From: Dryas octopetala | Lineage: Eukaryota > Streptophyta > Magnoliopsida > Rosales > Rosaceae | Direction: 5' to 3' | Assembly (NCBI GenBank): GCA_963921425.1 | Contig: OY992835.1 | Location: 15,934,001-15,998,000, forward strand | Length of the DNA stretch: 64,000 bases | The notes under the pieces: model-generated | Told to the model about the DNA's origin: nothing | The model's database searches: none | The model's input: the letters and a program-made list of their open reading frames with translations, nothing else | Position numbers and translations under genes: made by a program | In this document: one piece after another, positions 1 through 11,335 of the stretch | Layout: the number at the start of each line of letters is the position of its first letter | Position numbering within the stretch: the stretch's first letter is position 1

Positions 1-711
1 AGAAATGGCCACTAAAGGGGCATCATATCTAAATATAGAAAATGCCAAATTACTTGTAGCTTTAATGCTTTTAACTATCCCATCCTCTAATTATAAACGC
101 TAAGGATATCCTATTGTGAATTTGTGGTGAAAAAAAAAGATGAAATAAAAAAAGGAAGAGAAACAAATTGGGCTTCTTATGCGACACAACTCTTTACGAT
201 TTAGAAATTCAAGCATCCAAGTTCTTGGACCTTATAGTGTTTGGCAGCCCAAAAATAAACCCAAATGAGCTCTTGGACAGTTGGACCTTTTAGAAAGTGA
301 CCAAGTATTTGAGTATTTTTATTTATTTTGAAGAATAAATTAGCGTATACGAGATTTGAATTTAAGACCTACAACAAAAAGATACTAGATGCGATTTATC
401 AGACTAAATTGTGATTGACTTTCAATTTTTCATTTCAATAAACCAGAAGAAATATTGTAAGTCATAACAGCTAGTCTCATTTTATCTTATGTGAGGCTAT
501 ATATATATGAATTTTCCCTTCATTGGATAAAATAAGAGAAAAGCCATGAAATATGATAAAAGTCGCAAAGAACCATAATTAGAAAAAAAAAAAAAAAAGC
601 CTTCATTAAAACTAAAATTACTCAATCAATTCAAGTTGTTATTGGAGTACATATATATCTCATTCTTATTTTCTCTTATTGAAGATCACAAAGTAAGCAT
701 AAATAGAAACA
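1..711. other. AT-rich spacer, no gene seen
   Basis: This stretch lies downstream of the minus-strand cysteine-rich gene and so includes its 3' flank. It has A-tracts (for example 585-598) and short TA runs, but no open frame with recognisable protein content on either strand. Confidence 0.6.
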
Positions 712-1492
712 CTAATTGTTGAAGTCCTTGAGGCACTTATTGTAGCAGGAATTTACATGAATCTTCATGTTATCTGCACCATCTGTCACACATAAAAATG
801 GAAAAAGAAATTAAAGACTGAAATTAGCTAGATAATTATCCAAAAATAAAAAGAAATTAACCCCCAAATTAAAATGCATTTCTGTGTAGGAAATTAAGAC
901 TAATAAGGCATGGATTTATGGTGAAGCAAATATACATACCAGCTGCAGAGGCAGAATTGGGAGATGTGGACTTAGTGCAGCCAAGTGTACAATCATAGAG
1001 AGAATTATCTGACAGGCCAATTACGCATTTTGCGTTGCACTTTGCTTTGCAAAACTGTTTAACACCAAAGATCTTGCCCTTGCATTTGTCATTGCATATT
1101 GTGTCACAGTCTTCTTCTGAAGGAGGAGTAGGAGTAGGAAAAGCAGGAGGTGAGAATTGGAAATTAGGTGTTGGGATAACAGGGTTTGGGATTGGATTGT
1201 TTGGATCATTAGGTGGGATAACAGGGTTTTGGATTGGAATGTTTGGATCATTAGGTGGGACAACAGGGTTTTGGATTGGATTGTTTGGATCATTAGGAGG
1301 GATAACAGGGTTTTGGAAAGGTGGGGTGGTAATAACAGGGTTGTGGAAAGGTGGGGTGGTAAATACAGGGTTTTGGAAGGGAGGTGGGATAAGAAAAGAC
1401 TGACCCATTACTAGGCCAACCATCATCAACACCATCACCACAACCAGTCTCATAATATTACTAATTCCCCTCATTTCCATAGCTCTAATCAC
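712..1492 (-). CDS. Secreted proline-rich, ten-cysteine protein (gene A of the cluster)
   Basis: Two exons, 1492-940 and 782-712, join in phase 1 across a GT-AG intron (donor after 940, acceptor before 782) and give 207 residues. Residues 1-30 look like a signal peptide (basic start, Val/Met/Leu core, likely cut near MG/QS). Residues 35-125 are proline-rich, with 14-residue repeats of the type NPVIPPNDPNNPIQ. The C-terminal part has ten cysteines: C129, C133, C137, C148, C152, C156, C168, C172, and C197 and C201 in exon 2 (SCYNKC). The same cysteine plan recurs in the three other cluster members, which supports the short second exon. The family is not firmly recognised. The C-x3-C spacing resembles thionin-like or hairpin-type secreted peptides; function is unknown. 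A TATA box at 1612-1619 fits this start. Here the loop between cysteines 3 and 4 has only 10 residues. Confidence 0.85.
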
Positions 1493-1611
1493 TCACAGTC
1501 TCACTTGTTATGACTGATCAGTGTATATATATATGAACTCTCACTGTCTTTGATTCTCAATGCCTTTAGCAATAGAAATGTTGTGTGGTTTGGTGTTGTA
1601 CACATTCCCCC

Positions 1612-1619
1612 TATTTATA
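1612..1619 (-). promoter_or_regulatory. TATA box of gene A
   Basis: TATAAATA read on the minus strand, about 120 bp upstream of the ATG at 1492. The surrounding 90 bp has a partner at 18265-18362 in the opposite orientation, which shows that this promoter was part of the inverted duplication. Confidence 0.7.
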
Positions 1620-2034
1620 GGATTGGAATTTGGGAGCCCAATTGCATGTCATGCATGAGAGTATGAGTGAGAGCATTAATCTTGTTGACACTAAGGAAAG
1701 CCATAAATTTAGACACGTAATTGTGATCATGGTACGAGATTATAGTGTTGATTGATTCATTAAAAGTTACTATATACATAACGTACTCTCATATTATACT
1801 ATATGATTGATCAGCTCTATGGATAACATAGCATAGATTAGAGTTTAAATGGTTAAGCACCAAGATTGATGGATCTGTCAATTCCTTGTGTTTTGGAACG
1901 CAAAAATTAATACAGGCTAATTGATATACGTGAATTGATGCAGGGATTAATGCATAAATAGTTGAGATAATTTCCTTCAGTTGAGGGACTGAGAATCATG
2001 ATTATATGCATGTACTGATGTACATGTTGATCCA

Positions 2035-2915
2035 TTATCGATCTGTTCCACAGCTACTTAATCAAAGGGATATATATTTAATGCTGTAGATTATTGATAT
2101 ATATCAGGCTCCTTCTATTGAGGTATACCTAAACTTATTTATGTTGAGGTATGACCTTGTTGGGATTCACACGAGTCGTTTTGTGTCGATCCGAACCGTT
2201 TGCAAGGATCATCTTCATTGATAGATCATCCTTGCAAAAAATTAGTCAAATCGGAAATCATTTACCTATCTAAATTTGATAAAACAAATGGACGGTTTCA
2301 TCGAAAATATTTGGTTCGTCCATTTATTTGATCAAAGTTAGATAGGCAAATGATTTCTGATTTGGCTAATTTTTTGCAAAAATGATCTATCAATGTAGAT
2401 GTAAAAAATGAACGGTTCGGATAGACGTAAAACGACTCGTGTGGGCCCCAATAGGGTATACCTCAACATAAATAAATTGAGGTATACCTCAATAGAAGGA
2501 GTTTGTATATATATATATATATATATTATACAGCTGTTAATTAACACTAATCTTGCAATTCGTGATGGCATGCAGGGATCCTCTCCTATGTTAATTCTGG
2601 ACCAAATTAAGGGCCGGATTGTCAGCCAGAATTAATATGCATGATTCTAATTAACTAATTAATGGTTAATTACAGCTCCCAGCTCATGCAATTATCAATC
2701 AAAGGCGATAACAAAAACATTAAATTAGAACATGCCTTTATGCGTCCTTCGGTCATTTCTGTAGATCAAGGCTTTTATCATGCATGCACGTAATTGATTC
2801 TAATGTAGGTATTTACGTAATTAATCTCCTCCAATCTTCCTGCTTCCTGTTAACCCTAGTACCCTAGTACGTAATTGATTCTAATTGTACATATTTACGT
2901 ATTTACGTATGTATG
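2035..2915. repeat. Partial tandem copy of the gene B upstream region, carrying a MITE
   Basis: Blocks at 2045-2075, 2525-2640 and 2755-2840 repeat, in the same order, blocks at 2975-3000, 3040-3155 and 3300-3390. Shared landmarks are ACTTAATCAAAGGGAT, TTAACACTAAT(C/T)TTGCAATTCGT, GTTAATTCTGGA followed by GGGCCGGATT, and GTAATTGATTCTAAT. The right arm of the inverted duplication passes straight from the 2035-equivalent to the 2915-equivalent, so this is an extra tandem copy gained by this arm or lost by the other. No coding sequence is attached to the extra copy. Confidence 0.7.
2109..2501. mobile_element. Palindromic MITE inside the duplicated promoter
   Basis: The ends are exact inverted repeats (CTCCTTCTATTGAGGTATACC at the left, its complement at 2482-2501), and almost the whole 393 bp folds on itself: the CCGAACCGTT block near 2192 pairs with AACGGTTCGG near 2411, and GCAAAAAATTAG near 2236 pairs with its complement near 2366. 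It has no coding capacity. A clear target duplication could not be assigned because the flanks are TA-rich. Its inner block is shared with several other elements in the window. Confidence 0.75.
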
Positions 2916-3548
2916 TGATCAATTATCGAACTGTCAGTAATAGCTATAGCATATAGCTAGCTAGTTAATTACCTTCCACATCTACTTAATCAAAGGGATT
3001 TAAAAGATGAACGATATATATATATATGTTGTAGGGCATTTGATTAACACTAATTTTGCAATTCGTACGCGATGAGCATGCAGAGATCCTTAATTAATTT
3101 GAAGCTCCTCCTCTGTTAATTCTGGATCAAAGGGCCGGATTCCCAGCCTTATATAATTAATGTGCATTATACTAATTACTCAATTAATTATTCCATTGGG
3201 TAATTACAGGTCCCAGGTCATGAAATTATCAAAACAAAACCATTAACAGGCTTAACATGCAGCTGTATATGACCCTTAATTTGATCATTTCCGTACGTAC
3301 ATCAAGCTAGGCTTTTATATATCATGAGCTCATGCATGCATGTAATTGATTCTAATTGTAGGCATTTACGTAATTAAACTCGTCCAATTATTTCCTAAAT
3401 GAATGGAATTTTCCCCCCGGCCAAGAAAAAAAAAAAAAACTCCTCCAATTATGAACTAATAATGTGGTGAATTAGCGTTGTTTCCATACATACATTTACA
3501 TGACTGAGATTTGGTGTCAAATGAAGATGGACACAGCAATTGTAAGGC

Positions 3549-3556
3549 TATAAATA
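3549..3556 (+). promoter_or_regulatory. TATA box of gene B
   Basis: TATAAATA, 114 bp before the ATG at 3670; the expected transcription start would be near 3580. The right-arm copy has the same box at 16870-16877 with a 4-bp AGCT difference directly beside it. Confidence 0.75.
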
Positions 3557-3669
3557 CTGGGTTTGGGTTGAGCAATTCCAACATATGAGATTTGAAAGTT
3601 GTGATCATAATTAATCAAAGAAAGAGATCGAGATATATAGAGAGAGAGTGAGAAGAGAGCAGGGCAGGC

Positions 3670-4800
3670 ATGAAAGCAAAGATGAGGGTGATGAAGATGC
3701 TGGCACTTGTGCTATTAGCTACAGCTGCAGGTAGTCTAGTAGTGCAAGCTCAACCGAGATTAATTAGTCCAATCCCAGCTGCCACTCCTCCTCCCAGTAC
3801 TAGTATTTCAACTAGTACCCCTCCTCCTATCCCATCCAATCTTCCTACTAATCCAATATTCCCACCTCCCATTGACACTAACCTTCCTATTATTCCAAGT
3901 ATTCCTACTGCTCCTCCTGTGGACCCTAGTACCCTAATTCCTCCTCCTCCTGTGGACCCTAGTACCCTAACTCCTCCTCCTGTGGACCCTAGTACCCTAA
4001 TTCCTCCTCCTGCTCCCGGCACATCTGATATTGTACCACCACCAAATCCAGAAACTCCACCATCACCATCAGCTGGTAGCATTGCTGGCAAGCAAGCTCT
4101 TTGTGCTGCTTCCTGTGGTTTTCAATGCCACGGCGTAGGCGGTGGAAAGAATAAAACCACCAATGGCTTCTTTGGCCGTTTGCCCCTTCCCCGAATACCG
4201 CGAATTCCCTTTTTTCCCCGTCCCAAGCCTAAGCCCACCCCCTCGCTTCCCAAGCCCACCCCCACCCTTCCTCATCCCACCCCCACCCTTCCTATTCCTG
4301 GGGCTCCCGTACTTCCCTTTCCGGTCCCTCCGGGCTTTCGCGTTCCCAAGATACCCCCCGGCGTCACTACTGCTGCTTGCTACGGTGTTTGTATGACCAG
4401 TTGCAACATGCAAATGCTCCAAAGCTTAGATCATTGTACTGCCCGATGTGCTTACAATTCCATTACTCACCATTCAGGTATGTACATGCATATAATTTCA
4501 CAATTTAAATTAATTACGCCCACCCTCTCTAATCTCCACTTATAAATTAATTGTGTTAATACGATAATAATATATGAACAAGTTTTTTTAATTTATTGTA
4601 AGCTAGCTAGGTACGTACCTATCTACTTCCTCAATCATATATCAAGTTAATTTATTTTTGTGTTATATATGTACGTATGTGTAGTTAATATCGAAGATGC
4701 TGATGAAGTAAACGAGCATGTTGGTTCCTGCTACAACAAGTGCCAGAAGAATTCTCAAGCGTTCGAGACTACTGGATTGGACATTGACAAAGATTATTAG
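3670..4800 (+). CDS. Secreted proline-rich, ten-cysteine protein (gene B, left copy)
   Basis: Exons 3670-4477 and 4685-4800 join in phase 1 (donor CAG/GTATGT, acceptor TAG/TT) and give 307 residues. Residues 1-27 are a signal peptide ending near VQAQ. Residues 28-135 are Pro/Thr/Ser-rich with PPPVDPSTLI repeats. Cysteines lie at 145, 149, 153, 237, 241, 245, 256, 260, 285 and 289, the same C-x3-C plan as gene A. Unlike gene A, the loop between cysteines 3 and 4 is 83 residues long and filled with basic and proline-rich sequence (PKPKPTPSLPKPTPTLPHPT). A tail of 18 residues follows the last pair. An identical protein is encoded at 15631-16752. It is probably secreted to the apoplast or cell wall; biochemical role unknown. 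Extensin-like names given by automatic annotation would reflect only the proline content. Confidence 0.87.
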
Positions 4801-4836
4801 CTACAATCAAATTAAGAATAATAGCAGTGGCGTGAT

Positions 4837-7800
4837 ATAAGCGAATGTAATAACTTTGGTCATGTAGATTTTTTACCAACAATAATAAATTATATATGTG
4901 CTCCATCTCGATCAGCCTCTCAATATATATATATGTGATCAAATTAATTTATGAATGAATCGGTAAATTATTATATAATTGACATCAATCATTAAATTAA
5001 ATAAGTATATATCATATATGGATAGACAGATATCTTGTATTCTTGTGCTGAAATTAAACATCAATTAATACACATAACAGCCAACGACTATTGGTTTTGT
5101 GGATCACCACTAAGTATCTTTGTCGTGGTAAGTCTAAAGTTCAAATCTCATAAACAACAGTTGATTAATAAAAAAATAGATTATTACTCATGCAAACACA
5201 TTAATGTTGAATTAAACATTCATATATATATATATATATGAAGTATCTTAGTTCTCAAGCGAAAAGGGATACGTACAAAATACAAGGGGTAAGTACAGGC
5301 TTCATGACATCTTCATTACAACTTGACCGACAGAGAAGGATAATATTTGAAGTTGGAACTGCCCCGGCCAAGTTGTGTATGCCCGGCCCATGGGAATGAA
5401 CTTCAAGTTGAATTTTTATGGGTACAGAGTCCATGCTGTCACCTCCACTTGCATTAGTAATATCAACTATATATTATTTGGAAACCAATTAAGTTACTGG
5501 TTTATTAGTACTCTTGGGGAAACGTTGCAATGCAATTTGAACTATTGATTAAGTAAATTTTTATTTGAATGCTGTAATATTATATTCTAAATAAAAAAAG
5601 TACCCTATTACATGGCCGACCATGTAATATATGGAACATATATATTGTCTCTATTAATTTACAGTTTCAAAGTTTGGGAATATATATGGAAAATATATGA
5701 ACTTTGAAACTGTATATATTCCCAAGTTCCATGGTCGACAATGTATTAGCATTAGTGGTCTTAAATGCAGCTGTCCTTTTGAATTTTAAGTGATGTTAAT
5801 TTTAGATTTTGAGGAGCATTTTCCAACACATGCATTATCGTAAGTAATCAACTGATGAGGGTTGAGTTTCTTATATTTGAATAGGTTTAATAAATATATG
5901 TGTGATATCATCCTTGCTGTAAGAAACTCCAAATACACTATACTAATCCATATTTTATGGAAATGGTGGACATGCTGATCAATTTCAGGAAAAGATTGAT
6001 GGAAGAGCAGCACGGGGAATAGAGATGTGTGATCAGGTAATGCATGAAGTTTATGCAGAGGTATAGAGATGTGTGATCACGTAGAACAACTGCCGATGAG
6101 ACTGAATTGAGGATACAGACGATAAGAGAGGAGGCAAAGGTAGGTGTTGGTACTAGCTAGGCCTAAAAAGAACTGTCATGGCGGTGGCACGCCCTAATCT
6201 CTTTGCCCATGTGGCACTAGAGATCTCATTTTTGAGCCAAAACAGTAGGTATGCAGAAGCTTAGAGAAGAACAAGCCAAGATGAGGGAGGAGTCTGAAGC
6301 AGCCTTGGCACGTCACAAGGCAGAATTGGGTAAGTCTTATACAGCTTCCGTACAAGCGACCGTTGCAAGGGAACTCAACAATGCGCGCAATACAATTAGG
6401 TGGATTCAAGGACTTTGCTTCTGCATTAGCAGCACTGAAAGGCCTATCTGGATGATCTATAAAAGCATGTTCATCAAAGTTTGCTTCAAAGAGTTGCAGC
6501 CTCAAATGGTGCGTTTAGTTTTTGAATTATATTTTGAGTTCAATGATGTAAATAGGTGAAGTGAAGGTAGAAGATGGAAATGCAGAATTGATGGGAAAAA
6601 GTGGTGGATTAATTAAACTTAATTCGCACTCCTACTAATACCTACTGCTGGGACTTTTTCGTTTCATTTTCGGCTTAAACTTCTCATGTGATGGATTATA
6701 TTAGCCAAGTTTTTTGAACACATCTTCGATCATGCCATATGTGTAAGATATCTCAAGTGTAAAGATATTTGGGCATAAGCAGAGAAGATGTTTAAAGTAT
6801 GTGAATAGTATGTAAGGGTGTGGTAATACTTTATCCATATCGAATGTGGTTAGCAGATGGAGAAAGGAAGATAGCAGCTGCATGTATTCACTTTATGTTT
6901 TTATAAAGTAAATTTGAAATGCTTGATTGCCAACTTATTTTCATGTATTTACCAATTTAATTAATAATCGCATATATATATATGCAGAAGTGTAGTGTAT
7001 GAATCCAAAATTACTAGGGGGAAATTTAAAAAAAAAAATGGACGAAGCACAGTAATTTTGAATTTAATATTTCTATTATATTGATTTACTAATTAATACA
7101 AAAACAATATGGGGTGTATTAACCCAAAAAATTTTGAAAAACTTAACCATTGAGGGGAGACTGTAATAGTGAGGACAAAAACATTGATTAAATATTAAAA
7201 ATTAATAATAGTGGGAACTGTATTTGACTAATATCCCACTTCGATTACCTCAAAGGGGTCACATATCCAAATCTTGATGCAGAAACAAACCAACCAAATA
7301 TATGTTACTAAGGAATGAGACAGAATAAAGAGGGTTAGTTTAAGTAATTTAAAATTGAATATAAAATTAAGATTTGTAACATACAGTACAAAGAACGGTG
7401 CTCATAGGAGGGGGTTAAAGGCACTGAAGTGAATATTTAATTTAAAGGGATAATGGGTCAAATATCAGAAGAAGAGGGCTGTTGATTGTCTGCCATAGCA
7501 ATACCTTAATAACTTGCATCTTGTCAGACCAATTAAGGTAAGTGGACAAATCAGAAAAGGGACTTTAATTGGAATATATATATTTGGAATCGTATAAATA
7601 TGTTTAGGACAGATGTCTCCACAATTTTGATTTACTTTTACCAATCCCATTCCAAGGCACAGACGTGTCTTTAGTCGCTGCACCGACACTATTGCGAGTG
7701 GAGTTATATTTGACTAACAAGAAAGACAGATGTTATCTGAAGACAGTGGAAGTTTATCTTCTAGTGTGACTGGCACCATCCAATCCTTGTGTGCAGTCCA

Positions 7801-7945
7801 CATATAGGAGAAAAAGTCAAATTGTTTGTCATTTTATGTTGTAGTCACTACTATTACTAGAGATCTTTCCATTTTTGAATGCTAGTGGGAAACATACATT
7901 AAGTTTTCCTTCAAACTTAGGCCACGAGTATATATATACAGTACT

Positions 7946-7984
<39 letters not shown>

Positions 7985-8630
7985 GCAGTACTACAACCAC
8001 ATCTTTCGTGAGAAAAATTATGCTGCTGATTGCTTGGCTAGTTTGTCTAATTAGTCTGCTGGTGTGGGTGTACAATGGCTTGCTGACCCTCCTCTTGATG
8101 TGGCTGCTGTGCTGCTTGATGATGTTTTCTCTAGATCGACCTACAGCGTTGGTTTGTGTGTTGTTCTCCTCGGCTTGCATACACACCATGTAATTGCATG
8201 TACGCGCGGCAGGCACACAGGTGAAGCCGGCCAGGCAAACAAAGAGTGTGTGTATATATATAAGGTATGCAACAAATTCAAGCTATATAAATACAAGAAA
8301 ACCAACAATTAATTATATATTTGGATTTACTCCAAGTCTTTTAAGAGTTTGACATTTTGGGATCTTGGGTTTTTCCCAAGTCTCTGAATTTAATCTCTCG
8401 ATCAATTTGGGATTGTGTCTTCTATTCTGAAACCTTTTTTGATTTGGTAACTCGTTGACATTATTGGTTATTTTAATTTGTAATATATATTTGTTGTTTG
8501 GTATATGTTGACTATTTTATACTTGTGGGCCCTAACTTTTGGAAGGGCCGGGACTAAAATTTAAAATTGACCCCTAATCTCACTTGTAAGAAAAAAAAAA
8601 AAAATATATATATATATATATATTAGTAAT
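4837..8630. other. Spacer with few supported features
   Basis: AT-rich sequence inside the inverted duplication. It holds (TA)n runs (5224-5240, 7951-7979), a local inverted repeat at about 5660-5715 (TTTCAAAGTTTGGGAATATA pairing with its complement downstream), and a short coiled-coil-like open frame near 6251 described separately. Nothing else recognisable. Confidence 0.5.
6251..6559 (+). pseudogene. Possible gene fragment with coiled-coil-like start
   Basis: The first 45 codons (QKLREEQAKMREESEAALAR and on) have the Glu/Lys/Arg-rich heptad look of a coiled coil, and a possible AG acceptor lies just before at about 6248. The rest of the frame loses this character after about residue 50. 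Such stretches occur at the C-terminal end of plant CACTA-type transposase proteins, so a decayed transposon or gene remnant is the likeliest reading. No partner exons were found nearby and I do not assign a function. Confidence 0.3.
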
Positions 8631-8883
8631 GATCACTCGCTCACCATAGAGCGAGAAATTTTCTGCTCATCTAACCACCCGCTCATTATAAAACGAGGAA
8701 TTCAATGATCGGGCCGTCCATTTTTTAGATCCATCTTCAACTGGCGAAATAATTTTTGATTTGGTTGAATTTTTATAAGGATGATCTTTGAATGATGTTC
8801 TAAAACATGAACGGTTCCGATTATTGAAATTCATTGCCGGATGGTTAAGTGAGCGGAAAATTTCCCATCGTAAACGAGTGATG
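8631..8883. mobile_element. MITE with long imperfect terminal inverted repeats
   Basis: The left end (ATCACTCGCTCACCATAGAG) and the reverse complement of the right end (ATCACTCGTTTACGATGGGA) match, and the match continues inward over about 70 bp (AAATTTTC-GCTCA, CTAACCA). The inside contains the block ATGAACGGTTCCGAT shared with other elements of this window. About 250 bp, non-coding, about 50 bp left of the PIF/Harbinger element. Target duplication not resolved. Confidence 0.6.
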
Positions 8884-8954
8884 ATTTTTGTATAAATATA
8901 TATATATATATATAAACTTTGAGTCCATTCAGGCCTACTACTATGCAGCCGGAA

Positions 8955-9110
8955 TGTGTGACCCAAAACCCATTTTGGGTCACAAATGGGTCACACCTTA
9001 ACACTATGGGCCGAAAAATGTGACCCAAAAGAGGGTGTAACCCAAAGTGTAACCCAAAATAGGGTTTCAGTGTGAGCCATTATGTGTGTGACCCAAAATC
9101 ACTTTATCAG
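8955..9110. repeat. Left subterminal array of GTGACCCAAAA motifs
   Basis: Seven copies or near copies of G-T-(G/A)-A-C-C-C-A-A-A lie in both orientations in about 150 bp (for example 8958, 8974, 8987, 9019, 9037, 9048, 9090). A similar array is at the other end of the element. Clustered subterminal motifs are typical binding sites of the transposon's own proteins; that role is inferred. Confidence 0.65.
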
Positions 9111-9641
9111 CCCACGTGAAGAGAGAGAAGTTGGAGCTGGGCAAAAAGCCAGGTGGGCCCCGCGCCTGTTGCTGCTGACGCACGCCTGCTGCTGCTGACG
9201 CAAGTGTCGGCTGACGCCTGGCTTCCTCGGTTGCAGCTCCTGGCTTCCTCGACTGATGACGCGTGGCGGGCTGGTTTGGTCACCAACGGTCCAGATGAGA
9301 TGACCGTTGGTGATCAACGGCTGCTGCGGTTTGTAATTTTTTTTTTTTTTTTAGATGGGCCGGAAATGGATCAAAGGCTGAGATTAATGGACCGTTGATA
9401 ATCAACGGTCCAGATCGGCCATATCTTTTTTTTTTTAACAAATATTTAATAAATCATTTAAAATAGATATAATATCCGAAAAATTGCCAAAAAATTTCAA
9501 AAAAATTTTAAAAAATTCCCCAAACCCTCCAACAGCTATATTTTCAAATGGGTCTATATATATCACACAACACTCATATGGTTTCATCACAATTTACAAC
9601 CTTTGTTTACCAAATTTACACAAAATTTTTTTTTCTTTGTC

Positions 9642-10968
9642 ATGGCTCCAAGAGGAAGTGCTTGGGTGGTAGCTGAAGATGAAGCCCTAGTGATGGCATA
9701 CCTAGAGAGGTCTCCCGACAGTTGTCTTGGTGCCCAAAATAGAGCCGTCATGCTTTGGGAACAAATTTATCAAATTTTCAAGCGTAACATGGGGGGTGAA
9801 ACAATTCGTAAGGTTGGCGGTGTTAAAGCACGATTCAAAGATATTGCGCGTGATTGCAACAAATTTTATGCTTGCTTATTGGAGGCCGAGCGAATGCGTG
9901 CAAGCGGTGCAAATGATGCCAATGTGGTAAGTTTTTATGCATTTATATATTTGCATGATTATTTTTCGTTTTATCCAATTATCAAGCATATTTATATATT
10001 TGTATAATTATTATATGTTTTTTTTATAAATGAAGCATATTTATATAATGGTATTACTATTTTATTGTTTTGTATATGTATCAAACATATTTATATATTT
10101 GTATGATTATTTTTGGTTGTGTTTATAAATGTAGCATATTTATATAATGATATTATTATATTGTATTTTGTTTATCTATCAAGCATATTTATATATTTGT
10201 ATGATTATGGTTTTTGTTTTGTTTATAAATGTAGCGAATTTACTATTTATTTAAGTTATGTTTGCATTTCCACAAGAAAATTTATATATTTTAATTTTTA
10301 TTTTATTATTGTAGTTTACGCAAGCACTTGAAGGCTTTCGAAACAAGACTGGATTCAAGTTTCCATGGGTGCACATTTGGGAAAAAATTAAGGAAAGTGC
10401 AAAGTATGCTGCGGTTCATGCTTCTGTTCGGGTTAGTGATTCAGAGACCCCCGCCACCGACGATGCCGACACTCCCGCCGATGATGATCCCGAGGAGACC
10501 GATCCAGTCATACCACTTGGCGAGGACGAAAACCCACCACCATTCCAACCAATAGGTTCCTCGCGGCCAAGGCCACCAGGGAGAAACCATGCAAAACGGG
10601 CCAAGGCAGCCGAGCCCGTCCAAACTCATATGGTTGAGGCAGTAGATCATTATAATGAAAATTCAAGGATTTTCATACAAACGAGACTTGACAGAGAACG
10701 TGCAAGGAGTGAAAGAGACGCCGCAAAGGAAGCAAGAGAAAGGATGAGGATCGAGAGGCAGCTAGAATGGGAAGAACAAAATATTATGGGCCAAGACCTC
10801 TCCAAAATGAATGATGGGCAACGGATGTATTGGGAGCAAAAGATGGCTGAAGTCATTGCAAGGAGGCAAATGCGTGCTAACCACCATTCGAAGTGCACTC
10901 CATCTGGATACTGCCCGGATCTTTCCAACCTCAATCACTCAAACCAGGGGTACCCGCCTAATAATTAG
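9642..10968 (+). CDS. PIF/Harbinger ORF1, Myb/trihelix-like DNA-binding protein
   Basis: Exons 9642-9926 and 10315-10968 (donor GTG/GTAAGT, acceptor GTAG/TTT, phase 0) give 312 residues. Residues 1-120 form a Myb/SANT-like domain of the kind seen in plant PIF ORF1 proteins: RGSAWVVAEDEALVMAYLER, then the VGGVKARFKDIARDCNKF block, and FPWVHIWEKIKESAKYA in exon 2. An acidic and proline-rich linker follows (DDADTPADDDPEETDP), then a basic patch (GRNHAKRAKAAE) and a charged helical region (RLDRERARSERDAAKEARER). In this family ORF1 binds the transposon ends and helps the transposase enter the nucleus. A TATA-like TATATATA lies near 9554. The AT-rich intron holds a degenerate tandem repeat. The frame is uninterrupted in both exons. 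Confidence 0.85.
9927..10314 (+). repeat. Tandem repeat in the ORF1 intron
   Basis: The intron has about four degenerate units of 70-85 bp, each built around GCATATTTATATA(T/A)TTGTATGATTAT followed by GTTTATAAATGTAGC (units start near 9935, 9985, 10087 and 10185). Possible branch and acceptor-like TGTAGC ends recur in each unit. Confidence 0.55.
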
Positions 10969-11261
10969 AATTAGACCTTGCTCTTTAATTGTGTTTTTTA
11001 GTTTGAATGTTAATCTTGTTTTAAATTATGTTTGCTCTTTAATTGTATCCTTTAATTTGAACGTCAATCTTGTTTTAAGTCATGGTTTGCTATTTATTCA
11101 ATTCATGTTTGCATTTCCACCCAACATTGGATTCTCCCTTATTAACCACAGACTAAAGCATGCTTTACAGTAGATAAGACTGATGCATGAAATGACTACA
11201 CCATCATAAAGCAAATGAATGTGGACCATTCATTCCTTATCTCAAATGCAAGTGGTTTCAG

Positions 11262-11269
11262 TATAAATA
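11262..11269 (+). promoter_or_regulatory. TATA box of the transposase gene
   Basis: TATAAATA, 74 bp before the transposase ATG at 11336. It implies that the transposase has its own transcript and is not co-transcribed with ORF1. Confidence 0.65.
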
Positions 11270-11335
11270 CCATTATATTTACCATGTTACACTCAATCTT
11301 ATTTCAGGATCATTTCTCATTCCATAAACACCCAA

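Larger units (their letters stand above)
1585..4836. repeat. Left arm of large inverted duplication
   Basis: The part from about 2915 to 4836 matches the reverse complement of 15596-17525 almost base for base, including promoter, both exons and intron of gene B. Weaker but clear matches continue through the intergenic part (around 1900-2035) to the promoter of gene A near 1585-1680, whose partner is 18265-18362. The match stops abruptly after gene B's stop codon, at CGTGAT near 4836. Small indels (for example 4 bp next to the TATA box) and one extra block in this arm (about 2035-2915) distinguish the arms. Confidence 0.85.

Noticed and set aside
1035-1414. Gly/Trp-rich open frames on the plus strand
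   Set aside because: Antisense shadows of the proline-rich repeats of gene A.
3750-4422. Gly-rich open frames opposite gene B, and the mirrored set at 16000-16672
   Set aside because: Complementary frames of Pro-rich codons; no start context or conserved domain.
7917-8312. Several open frames of 60-99 codons near a TA microsatellite
   Set aside because: They overlap on both strands, include simple repeats and show no conserved motif.
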